Shown: positions 41,291-52,570 of the stretch, one piece after another
Position numbering within the stretch: the first letter of the stretch is position 1
Layout of the letters: each line of letters starts with the position of its first letter
Assembly: GCA_015698045.1 (NCBI GenBank)
Contig: BLAL01000043.1
Location: forward strand, 1,612,001-1,676,000
Length of the DNA stretch: 64,000 bases
From: Rhizophagus clarus
Taxonomy: Eukaryota; Glomeromycota; Glomeromycetes; Glomerales; Glomeraceae
Direction: 5' to 3'
Notes under the pieces: generated by a model
Databases searched by the model: none
What the model was told of the DNA's origin: nothing
The model's input: the letters and a program-made list of their open reading frames with translations, nothing else
Made by a program: the position numbers and the translations under genes

Positions 41291-42780
41291 ATGATTTTGC
41301 CTTATCCTCGTTGTGGTAAAGATGATTTTAAAAAGTCTCGTGATCAAACAAATCATCTAAATAGGAAGCATAAATGTAAACCTAGAAATATTCAAAAAGA
41401 TCGAATAAATGAGCCAGTTTCTGTTACTAAATCAGATGTAATCCCATCTTCTAGTCAAAAAGAGACTACACAATTATTTATAGAGGACTTAGCTAATTGG
41501 CTAGCGAATCCTGAGATAAAAAATAACCCAAGCATTATTAGTAAAAAGATCCCAAAAACAGATGCAGAATGGTTTGATTTAATGGATCGCAAAGCTGAGA
41601 TATCCCATCAATCTGAAGAGGATCCTAAAGCAGGATCTGGTTCAGCAACTCAAGCTTATAGAGATGTTGAGCAACAAGACACGATCTCAAAAGAATCTGC
41701 ACAAGAGGATATTATCTTTAAAGAATGTCCAGTTGGAAAGGATCCAGAAAGGCCGCATAGAAATTGTTCTTTAATGAGCAAATGGGTGGGCAAAATTCCC
41801 CATCCAGATAACAATCCAATATATGCACTTATTCAACCAATAGCTAAGCCAGAAGAATATAAAAAATTACCATACATGCCTCAACTTATAGGAATAATTC
41901 GTCCAAAAATAAAGGAAGTGCTTCAAACAGAGCTTTGTAAAAAAGATTAAATAAAATCAGCCATAGTAGCATTGTGCCAATATTCAATTGCTAAAAGAAA
42001 GCCAGATGATACAAGCGAACCAGTAGAAGTAGAAAAATATCATAGAGGAAATATGCGACCAATTCTTTTAGAAGGGGATATAGATGAGCACATAACCAGA
42101 ACTATTGGAGAAATAGATGTGCAAATTGAAGAAACATTAAAGAAAGGACTTGTTATATTCTCAAATGAATTCTTGAAATATCTATTGAGACATATACACT
42201 TCGTAGAGCCCTTGGAGGGTCTTACAATCCTACTCCCCAAAGCTTGCTAACAAAAAGTGTACCATTAATCCAGACAATCAAGGTCTTATAGATCTGGAGA
42301 CAAATAAACCATCTGAGAAATGTCTTCAAGGGGCATTAGGTGCATATTTTGCATATCAGGATGGACATACAGACCACATAGGCTGTCGTATATTTAGGGC
42401 AAAGAATCTTAAATCATATCTAGAGCGGGTAAAGTTGGATGGTATCCCTATGCCCACACCAGTTTCCCCTCACATCTTTAACAAAATCGAGAAGATGAAT
42501 CCTGATATTTCCGTAAATGTCTGGAATTGGAAGGAGGAAACAGCTACCCCCAAACCTGTTATTTATAGTAAGAACTATAACAGACCACATATTATCCATC
42601 TTATGGCCCTTACAGATATTACAAAATCTGAAAAAGGAAAATATGGGCAAAAGAATCACTTTCTTTGGATTAAGAACCCAGATGGGTTAGTATATAAGGA
42701 TAATACTCACAAAGTTAAAAAGCATCTTTGCAACTGATGCTTCCAAAGTTTTCCTTCTGAAAAATCCCTAGACCCTATAA
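41291..42780 (+). pseudogene. polB: Family-B DNA polymerase, N-terminal fragment, broken
   Basis: From the ATG at 41291 the fragment shows a C2H2-like motif (RCGKDDFKKSRDQTNHLNRKH), a linker, then text homologous to the window's first polymerase (LPYMPQLIG; IKEVLQTELCKKD). TAA at 41948-41950 replaces a glutamine codon in the same frame. Frameshifts follow near 42150 and 42245, and the frame 42435-42737 resumes (MDGIPMPTPVSP; GKYGQKNHFLWIKNP). Homology ends at about 42775. It is useful because it shows the N-terminus that lies outside the window for the first copy. Confidence 0.85.
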
Positions 42781-42784
42781 AAAG

Positions 42785-43150
42785 TAATTGTACATTTTTT
42801 GTACAGGTTTTGTACAACTTTGTACAGAATATGTATGGAATTTGTAGTGGTGTATACTTTATGATGACCTTTTATATATATTTATTAAGAGAATTGTACG
42901 GAATTCATCTGAATTTGTACAGAATTTAATTTTGTACAGAATTTGTTATACGGAATTTGTACAGAAATTATCTGAATTTTAATTTATATAATATATAATT
43001 TTGTACAGAATTTGTACAGAATTTATCCGAATGTATATAATATATAATTTTGTACAGAATTTGTACAGAATTTATCCAAATGTATATAATATATAATTTT
43101 TGTACAGAATTTGTACAGAATTTATCCAAATGTATATAATATATAATTTT
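42785..43150 (+). repeat. GTAC-rich subterminal repeats, left arm
   Basis: Units of the type TTTGTACAGAATTTGTACAG and AATGTATATAATATATAA repeat several times. They match, in inverse orientation, 63720-64000 and resemble the repeats at 48116-48540 and 50900-51300. Confidence 0.7.
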
Positions 43151-43639
43151 GTATAGAATTCATTGGGAATGTTATATCAGTTCAGATCTGCGACAATCTG
43201 CATTTTTATTTTTTGAAGATTTTTTTATAAAAATTCTGATAATCTCTAAAATTGCAGATTTTAAAACATTTCGTACAAAAATCTTGAGATCTCCCATTTT
43301 TCTCTTTTATTTACACAAACTTTTTTTTTTTATTTCAACAAACTTTGCACTTCCTATTTGTCTAAACACTTAAATTTTTTTTCACAGTGCTTTAAAAAAT
43401 AATCTTTTTTAATACTTTTTAAAGAAATGATTTTTTTCAACTTCTTTAATTTAAAGAAATAATCTGTTAAAGTATTAAAAAAAAATTGAAATTTTTTTTA
43501 AGCTTCGAAACTTTGCAGGAATATCAGATTAAAAAAGTTTTTTTTTTGTAAAACTTTTCTCCTACCTATTTTTGCAGGTTCTTTTGGATATTAAAAGTAT
43601 TTTTTAATATTATTATTTAACGAGCATTGACTAACACTC

Positions 43640-46340
43640 ATTTTTCCTTTTTTTTGTAGGTCCAGAACACTGAAGGTATGGATTCTGGACTCAATTTCGA
43701 AGTTAACCTTCAAAAAAAATTTTTTTTTTTATTAGTTTACTTTAACGAGCATTAGCTAACGCTCGTTTTATATTTTGTAAGTCCAAAGAGCTGAAGGCTT
43801 TACAATTCCACCAATTTCGAAGGCAAACTTCGAAAAATAATTTTTCATTAATTATTTAACGAACTTTATTAATGTTTGTTTTTATCTTTCTAAGTCCAGA
43901 ACACTAAAGATACGAGTTCTGGACTATTTCTAAGGTTACCTTCGAAAAAAAATGATTATTTAACGAACATTCAATTTTAATTTTTTTAGGTCTGGAAGCC
44001 GAGGTACAGCTCTGGACTTTTTTTTTTATTTTAATTTAATGAACGTTAATATTAGCGTTCGATTTTGCTTTCTTTTTTAAGTCCAGAAGCTGAGATACAG
44101 CTCCAGACTTTTTTTTTATTTAATTTAACAAATGTTAATATTAACGTTCGATTTCAATTTTTTTTAGGTCCGAAAGCCAAAGTACAGCTCCAGACTTTTT
44201 TTACTTTAATTTCAACGAACGTTAACTAACGTTCGTTTTCTTTCTTTTTTTAGGTCCAGAACTCTTTAGAGGTGGACCGGTATTTTGAAGGTATAATATC
44301 TTTAAAATTTATTTTTTTTTTTTGTTTTATTTAAAACGAACGTTACTAATGTTCATTTTTTTTTGTATTTTTTAGGTCCAGAACTCTTTAGAGGCGGACC
44401 GGTATTTCGAAGGTATAATATCTGAAATTTTATTTTTTTTTTATGTATTATTTAAAACGAACGTTACTAATGTTCATTTTTTTTGTATTTTTTAGGTCTG
44501 GAACTCTTTAGAGGCGGACCGGTATTTCGAAGGCATAATATTTTCGAAATTTATTTTTTTTTTGTTTTATTTAGACGAACATTACTAATGTTCATTTTTT
44601 TTTATTTTTTTTAGGTCTGGAACTCTTTAGAGGTGGACCGGTATTTCGAAAGTATAATATCTTTGAAATTTATTTTTTTTTGTTTTATTTAAAACGAACG
44701 TTACTAATGTTCATTTTTTTTTGTATTTTTTAGGTCCGGAATTCTATTTTGAGGCGGACCACTAAGTAAAAAAAAAATTCATTTTTTTTTTGTGTTTTAG
44801 CAAAATGTTAGTAACGTTTCATTTTTTCTTCCTTTTTTTTAGGTCCAGAACTCCATAGGAGGACCATTAAGTAAAAAAAAAAAATTTTTTTCTTTAATTT
44901 CAACGAACGTTAACTAACATTTGTTTTCTTTCTTTTTTTAGGTCTGGAATTCCATTTCGAGGAGGACCATTAAGTAAAAAAAAAATTTTTTTTACTTTAA
45001 TTTCAACGAACGTTAACTAACGTTCATTTTCTTTCTTTTTTTAGGTCCAGAACTTCTTTAGAGGCAGACTATGATATTTCGAAGGTAAAATATCTTTGAA
45101 ATTTTTATTTTTTTTTTGTTTTATTTAAACGAACATTACTAATGTTCATTTTTTTTTTATATTTTTTAGGTCTGGAACTCTTTAGAGGTGGACTATGATA
45201 TTTTGAAGGTATAATATCTTCAAAATTTTATTTTTTTTTTTTGTTTTATTTAAAACGAACGTTTCTAATGTTTGTTTTTTTGTATTTTTTAGGTCCAGAA
45301 TTTAGAGGCAGACCGGGATTTCAAAGGTATAATAATATCTTCGAAATTTTATTTTTTTATATTTTACAAAACGAAACCAATTAACGTTTCATTTTATTTT
45401 ACATTTTTTTTAGGTCCGGAACTCGAAGCAGACCAAAGGTAAAAAAATATTTATTTTTGTTTCAACGAATGTTAAACTAGCGTTCATTTTTTTAGGTCTG
45501 AAAGAAGTAGACCGAGTTATTTCGAAGGTAAAAAAAAACTTTGAAATAATTTTATTTTATATTTTATTTTACGAAATGTTACTAATGTTTCGTTTCATTT
45601 TTTTTAGGTCCGGAACTCTAATTCGAAGCGAACCGGTATTTCGAAAATATAAAGCTTTGAAAAAATTGTTTTTTTTTATTTCAACGAATGTTACTAATGT
45701 TCGTTTTTTTATTTTTTTTAGGTCCAGAACTCCCTCTCACAGCGGGCCATGATATTTGAAGGTAATATAATATCTTCGAAATATTTTAACTTTTTATTTA
45801 AATTTAATGAACGTTACTAATGTTCATTATTTTTATTTTTTTTAGGTCCAGACTCTCTTTCGCAGCGGACCATAAAGGTAATATAATAACTTAGGAAAAA
45901 TTTTATATTTTTTTAACGAACATTATTAACATGTGTTTTGTATTCTTTTTTTTAGGTCTGGATCTTCCAATTCGAAGCGGACCAGGGTATTTCGAAGGTA
46001 TAAAGCTTCAAAATGACTTTTTTTATTTTATTTTTGTTTCAACAAATGTTAATTAACGTTCATTTTCAGTTTTTAGATGGAACCCCATTTTGAGGTAGAC
46101 CAGGTATTCTGAAAATAAAAAAAATTTTTCTCATTTTTATTAACGAAACGTTAATTAACGTTTTGATTCTTTTTTTTTTGTAGATTTGTGGCTTTCAGAT
46201 ATGGTATTTATTTCAAAAATTATAAGTTTTTTATTTTTGTTTTTTTTTTTAAAAACGAAATTTTAATTAATATTCATTTTTTATTTTATAGGTTCACGGA
46301 TTTCTGGAAGCTTCCTGAAACATAATTTTGAAGTAAGGAG
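43640..46340 (+). repeat. Array of about two dozen hairpin plus mini-exon-like units
   Basis: Each unit of roughly 95-125 bases has the dyad AACGAACGTTA-TAACGTTCGTT, or a variant with TACTAAT or AACTAAC at its centre, then a T-tract ending in TTTTTAG, a body of about 35-45 bases starting GTCCAGAACT or GTCTGGAAC, and a GTATAAT or GTAAAA start. The bodies differ more than the dyads. The right arm (62500-63530) has a shorter, inverted array. The layout copies branch site, acceptor, exon and donor, but body lengths of 37-42 are not multiples of three and no long product can be read. Confidence 0.7.
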
Positions 46341-47248
46341 GGATAGTATTTTCGCATTTTGTTGTTTTATTGGATCGAAGAAGTTAAAAGTTGTTTGTTG
46401 GAATCGAACCAACTGAAACAATGTCCAAACCATTAACAACATGATTTTGCAGTATAAAAGTAAAGAAAGAAAGAAAGGAAGGGAACTTTAGTTTAGTGCA
46501 TTTAGTAAAATAGTGTAGATTAGTAAATGCACTTTTAAATTTGTAAATATTTTTTTTTTAATGAAATAAATTAATTGATATTAGTTAACATTATGCGAAA
46601 TTTTTCTGTGACGTGCATCGGCATATCCTCAGATTAGTGCAGAAATGTACTTTGCAGAACTGCGCAGATCTGTGGACCAAAATTTTTCCCAATGGCCAGT
46701 ACAGAAGTGCCTAATTTGTAATTGATAAATTGATATGCTCTAATCGGTTTGCACCTTCATGTATGATAATTACAGTCTGTGGTAATTCATAACATACTAG
46801 TACAGAAGTAACCTAATTTGCAATTGATAAATTAATATATAATACTAATCGGTTACATCTTAATTGGATCTTAATTGAACACCGTAGTCGGTATTAAATA
46901 ATAATTAAATGTAATTAATGGTGGTGTTGTTTTGGTTATAATGTAATCCTTTTTTTAATTACTTAAAAGTATTTTTTGAAAGGGATATCGATTTTAATAA
47001 AAAATTATAATTTTTGCATACAATGTTTATCGTCTATTATAATAACAAATACCTATATTGTGTAATATATACATTGTATAAGAATATAGCATCTGACAGT
47101 AAATTGGTAAGACAAAAACATGTATACTATTGCAAAAACGTATAAGGGTGTGAAATATACACAAGTGATAAATAACATTATGGCCCGCATTATTATAATT
47201 TTGGCCAGATTAATTTATTTATTATCAGTATATGGTATCACATAGGCC
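46341..47248. repeat. Inner part of left arm
   Basis: 46370-46530 matches 62210-62390 inverted, and 46735-47075 matches 58075-58520 inverted. No gene is seen. Confidence 0.6.
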
Positions 47249-48115
47249 ATTTGATTTGCCGATCATTTACTTTATTAAATTTGTAATCAGGTTACATCAT
47301 TATGCTAAAAATAGCTAAACACGAATTATAAATAAACAATACTTTTGAAAAATATCGTACAACCTTTTCTTGTTAACTCTCTCTCTTTTTTACATTTTTA
47401 TCTCAAAATACATAATATTACAGATTTACAGGTATTTTAAAACAATATTTTTTTTTATTTGTACTAATTTTCTATTTACTTTATTTTTAATATTTTTAAC
47501 TATATTTTTTCTTGTAATTGTTTTTATTTATCTTTTACTATTATTTATTTATATATTACTATATTTCTTTTCTTATTACTAACTGCTTTTTTACTTTTTT
47601 ATGTTACTTTCTTTTTTATTATTTACTCTTTACTTTGTTTATGTGTTACTTTTTCATGTATTATTTTTTTTTACGTGTTACTAATATACTAACTACATCT
47701 ATTTAATATACTAACTTTTCTAACTGCTTTTTTTACTTTACTTTTATTTTTTTGCATCACTAATATACTAACTATATTTAATTAATATACTAACTTTTTT
47801 TTACTTCTTACATTATATCTCTTTAGCATATTAACCTTTATCTTTTTTTTATTCTATGCCTTAAACTCAGCATGAATTAATATTCTAACATCTTCATGTT
47901 CTTATATTTTTAAATGCAAGATAAATTATTGGGTAATGAATCCTTTATTACATTTACTTTTTCTGTTATAAGTTTTGTATTCATATATATTGTATATAAT
48001 AAAATTTACAAATTATAATAAAATGAATTATAATATTGGTTAGCATTACATTAAATTTGAATTATAATTTTGGCTAATATTACAATTGTAATTTGAATAA
48101 AATTTGTATATATTC

Positions 48116-48545
48116 TGTATAAAACCCATACAAAATTTGTATAAAACCTGTACAAAATTCGTATATATTTATATAAACCTGTACAAAATTTGTATATATT
48201 CTGTATAAAACCTGTACAAAATTTGTATATATTCTGTATAAAACCTGTACAAAATTTGTATATATTCTGTATAAAACCTGTACAAAATTCGTATATATTT
48301 ATGTAAACCTGTACAAAATTTGTATATATTCTGTATAAAACCTGTACAAAATTTGTATATATTCTGTATAAAACCTGTACAAATATGTATATATTCTGTA
48401 TAAAACCCGTACAAAATTTGTATATATTCTGTATAAAACCTGTACAAAATTCATATATATTTATGTAAACCCGTACAAAATTTGTATATATTCTGTATAA
48501 AACCTGTACAAAATTTGTATATATTCTGTATAAAACCTGGTTATA
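48116..48545. repeat. Tandem repeats of a ~33-bp unit, left inverted-repeat arm
   Basis: The unit TATTCTGTATAAAACCTGTAC with AAAATTTGTATA repeats about a dozen times. Open frames on both strands inside it are a result of the repeat and are not counted as genes. Confidence 0.85.
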
Positions 48546-48717
48546 ATGTGGTTATAATCTGTACAATTAGCATTATCCGGAATTTGTACAAGTACAGAAT
48601 ATTTCATAATTCGGTACATTTTCTGTCACTAGTTGTACAGAATTTGTACAGATTTTGTACAGTATTTGTACAATAATATTTTCTGGACAAATTCCGGATT
48701 TTCAATTTTTTACTGGG

Positions 48718-50732
48718 CATATGTGCGCCTACTAGTGTATCTCCAAGCGGTCTGCCATACTTGAAATCTGGACTACGTATTTTCTTGAGAAACTTCTTCT
48801 CATTTGACTCATTATTACAGGCCATGATCTTAACATCCTGGTACTTTCGGACATTTTCCATAGTCTTGCCATATACTGAATTATTCATGAACTTGAAGAA
48901 GTCTTTTTTGAAAGCATTCTTGGCTTTCTGGCATAACTTTGTATTCTTAGCAATATATGGGGCCAACCAATTCGTCTGGTTAAATGACAAGATTTCTGTG
49001 ACCTCATCTACAACCATGCCTAACTTTATATAATACTGGAGCTCTTGATAATGAATGACATAATTTTTTCGTGGGCCAAGATGAGGGACTAGTTTTTCTG
49101 TTGCATAGAATCACCCACCATCCATATCATTCACAAGCTTGGCATTGTATGGGCATAGCATATCCTTTTTTATTGCAACATTTTCCACAGCTGGTGGTAA
49201 GTCTCTCAAATAGTTGTGAGTTTTTAGGGGGAAATGAGAATTAATCATTAGAAAGAATCCACGTTGTGCATCTATCCTAGTCTTAAGAATCATTTCAAGA
49301 TATTTCTTTTGCATTTTGGGATTATTCTTTAGATATTCCCGACTAGCAACCCACTTATTTCCAACAGGGAGGAACTGACTCATTGCCCATCCATAAAGAT
49401 TATTTGCATCGACATATGAAATCCATGTTGTGGGTTAGGATGGGTCAAATTCCTCTCTAATGCTAGGAATATTTGCTTTAAAATGTCTATGTACTGTCAT
49501 AGCAATACCACCCTGCTTGGCCTTTTCAATGAAGTTATGCATGGCCATTTTTGTGAATAGTTCAATCTTGACCTTGGTCATCTTAAGCATGGCATCCCAG
49601 GATAGAGAAGGCACGAATACATAATGGCTGGGATCAAGACCATAATGATGCATGGATGTCTTTCGAAATGTTGTCCAGACATCTGCTAGACTAAGCACGT
49701 CTATCTTGAGATAGAGATCATTATATTCTCCCAAGTTTTTGCATCTGAATTCCTTCCATACCTTCTGGGCATGCTCATAATCCTCTTGAGAAATCTTACC
49801 TCCAAATACACTATGAAATTCTTGAATTAGAGGTAGTTCTGTTTCCTTAAATCGGTCAAGAGAAGTAATATACTTATGAGAAAAGACTACCTTAGGAAAT
49901 CTGTTCGGTTGTATAGCCTTGCTTCTTGAAATACTCGGTTGTAATTGGGTGGTCATCTCCCAAATTTTTTGTAAGATTGGCCAAGCTACTATTCATGAAC
50001 TGCATACTATCAATATACTTAAGCTGACCCAGTGTTGGCCAGTGACCCAAATGACCTCAAATGACCCAAATGACTGATCACGTGTCATTTGGGTCATTTC
50101 AACATCAAATAACAAATGACCTAGTCATTTAAAAATTACGTCATAATTCTGACCAATACAATTTCAATATTTTATGGATAAAAATTTTCATATGATACTA
50201 TAAATTCATAATTCTAGTCAGAATCATAAACCTAGCCTAAATTATAAAGCATTAATTTTAAATGACTCAAATGACAAATGACCCTAATGACTAGGTCATT
50301 CAAATGTCATTCAGGGGTCATCTCAAAATAGACAAATGATCTGGTCATTTGCCCATCACTGAGCTGACCTACCTTTATTGACTTGTATCGTTCAAAAGTT
50401 TCAGCAATGACTGAGATTTGAAGAGAATTAGCCGAGCGTCTGACAGATTCACAAACCAAGTGAGAGTCATATCCCCGGAAGTTGTGAAAGATAACTGGGA
50501 TTGGTGTCTTCCATGGCTCAATCTGAAGTTTAAGATTACATGAATTGTGAGATGCCCCTCGGAACTCACCTGTGATATGACAGTAATCCCAGACCTTTTT
50601 ATCCCTAGCTTCTTCTTTAGCTAAATCAGCTTGGGCTTTACTTAAAGCAGTTTTTAGGGATTTATAGTCTTTGGGATTCTTAACAGCTTTTAGCAACTCT
50701 GTATAGAGATTTTTGAGATCCTTTTCTAATAT
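48718..50732 (-). pseudogene. polB: Family-B DNA polymerase, middle fragment, broken and carrying a MITE
   Basis: Fragments on the minus strand: KVWDYCHITGEFRGASHN and VIFHNFRGYDSHL (50.4-50.65 kb), exonuclease III region YNDLYLKIDVLSLADVW (about 49.7), motif-A region at about 49.4, motif-B region FMNNSVYGKTMENVRK (about 48.87) and GDTLVGAHM (48.73). Motif C lies beyond the fragment. Stops include TAA near 49433 and TGA near 49109 where the intact gene has an arginine codon. A MITE interrupts it at 50030-50361. The ends coincide with the ends of the inverted repeat, so the piece was captured as a unit. Confidence 0.88.
50030..50361. mobile_element. hAT-type MITE (332 bp) inside the polymerase fragment
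   Basis: The ends CAGTGTTGGCCAGTGACC and, in reverse complement, CAGTGATGGGCAAATGACC are inverted repeats. The flanks AGCTGACC at 50022-50029 and 50362-50369 are a perfect 8-bp target duplication. The interior consists of many copies of AAATGACC and GGTCATTT. It has no coding capacity. Confidence 0.88.
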
Positions 50733-50899
50733 CCCAGTAAAAAATTGAAAATCCGGAATTTGTCCAGAAAATATTATTGTACAAATACTGTACAAATTCT
50801 GTACAAATTCTGTACAATTAGTGACAGAAAATGTACCGAATTATGAAATATTCCGTACTTGTACAAATTCCGGATAATGCTAATTGTATAGATTATAAC

Positions 50900-51305
50900 C
50901 ATATTTTGTACAGGTTTTATACAGAATATACACAAATTTCGTACAGGTTTTATACAGAATATTCACAAATTTCGTACAAGTTTTATACAGAATATACACA
51001 AATTTCGTACAGGTTTTATATAGAATATACACAAATTTCGTACAGGTTTTATACAGAATATACACAAATTTCGTACAGGTTTTATACAGAATATACACAA
51101 ATTTCGTACAGGTTTTATATAGAATATACACAAATTTCGTACAGGTTTTATACAGAATATACACAAATTTCGTACAGGTTTTATACAGAATATACACAAA
51201 TTTCGTACAGGTTTTATACAGAATATACACAAATTTCGTACAGGTTTTATACAGAATATATACAAATTTTGTACAGGTTTTATACCGAATATATACAGAA
51301 TATAG
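50900..51305. repeat. Tandem repeats of a ~34-bp unit, right inverted-repeat arm
   Basis: The unit GTACAGGTTTTATACAGAAT with ATACACAAATTTC repeats about twelve times. It is the inverted counterpart of 48116-48545. Frames through it on both strands are open because the unit lacks stops. Confidence 0.85.
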
Positions 51306-52570
51306 TTCAAATTGCAATTGTTTATTAGCCGAAATTATAATTCAAATTTAATGTAATGCTAGCCAAAATTATGATTCAATTTGCAATGTAATGCTAGCCG
51401 AAATTATAATACAAATTTAATGTAATACCAGCCGAAATTATAATTCAAGTTTAATTTAATATAATATTAGCCAAAATTGTCATTCAAATTAAATACAATT
51501 CTAGTCAAAATTATGATTCGATTTATTATAATTTGTAAATTTTTTTATATAAGATAGATGTGAATACAAAACCTATAACAGTAAAAGTAAATGTAACAAA
51601 GGATTCATTACCCAATGTTTTATCTTACAAGGACATGAAGATGTTAGAATATTAATTCATGCCGAGTTTAAGACACAGAATAAAAGAAAGACAAAAGGTT
51701 AGTATGCTAAAGAGATATAATGTAAGATGTAAAAAAAAAGTTAGTATATTAAATAGATGTAGTTAGTATATTAGTGACGTAAAAAAAAAAGCAGTTGGAA
51801 AAAGTTAGTATATTTAATAGATGTAGTTAGTAAGTTAGTAGCGCGTAAAAAAAAGTAAAAAAAAAGTTAGTATATTAAATATGTGTAGTTAGTATATTAG
51901 TAACGTGAAAAAATAAAAGTAAAAAAAGTAGTTAGAAAATGTTAGTATTTTTAATAGATGTAGTTAGTAAATTAGTAACGCGTAAAGAGTAAAAAAAAGC
52001 AGTTAGAAATATATAAATAAATAATAGTAAAAAGATAAATAAAAACAATTACAAGAAAAAAATATAGTTAAAATATTAAATAGGCAAAGAGTACAAAATA
52101 AAAAGAAGCACAATATTGCTTTTGAAATACCTGTAATGTTATATATTTCGAGATTTATATGTAAAATAAAAAGAAAGAGTTAACAAGAAAAAGGTGTACG
52201 ATATTTTTCAAAAAAAAAATATTGTATTATTTATAATAATTCGTGTTTAGCTATTTTTAGCATAATGATGTCACCTGATTTCGAATTTGTATAAAGTAAA
52301 TGATCGGCAAATCAAATCCAACTCTACAATGAACATAGAATTTGGTCGTTTTTTTTATTATATTTTAAAAAAATTATTTTAAACAAAGTAAATGTTTATT
52401 ATTTATATTAAATTATCTCATTTTCGTCATTTGGATAATATGCTAAATATTATAAATTATTAATTGTTTAAAATTTCATCAATGTCACATTTGCAACATT
52501 CAAATTTTTTTATTTATAAGAATAGTTGAAAAAAAAATTTAATAAATTCAATCAAGCGTACAAAAATATG

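Larger units (their letters stand above)
40045..42780. mobile_element. Broken second copy of the Maverick-like element (left end)
   Basis: The terminal repeat (40045-41176), the 80-aa ORF and the polymerase N-terminus occur in the order expected for the left end. The copy stops at about 42780, within the C2H2-like motif of the polymerase, where GTAC-rich repeats of the 42.8-64 kb structure begin. The rest of the element is missing. Confidence 0.75.
47249..52317. mobile_element. 5.07-kb element with ~1.5-kb inverted repeats around a captured polymerase fragment
   Basis: The left arm 47249-48717 and the right arm 50733-52317 are inverted copies. They begin ATTTGATTTGCCGATCATTTAC and share TAGCTAAACACGAATTAT, TCTTGTTAACTCT, T-rich/A-rich tracts, GTAC-rich tandem repeats and, innermost, AATTCGGTACATTTTCTGTC up to TTTTTTACTGGG. 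The interior (48718-50732) is a polymerase fragment in minus orientation. No transposase is encoded, so it is non-autonomous. A target duplication is not clear. Confidence 0.75.

Noticed and set aside
47370..47706. Two overlapping Phe/Tyr/Ile-rich frames
   Set aside because: Translation of T-rich sequence in the inverted-repeat arm; no conserved feature.
48169..48447. Minus-strand frame with ILYRFYTEYIQ repeats
   Set aside because: Same reason: tandem DNA repeat, inverse of the one at 50.9-51.3 kb.
50831..51328. Open frames on both strands with SYRFYTEYTQI-type repeats
   Set aside because: They follow from a stop-free ~34-bp tandem repeat open in several frames; no start context or family signal.
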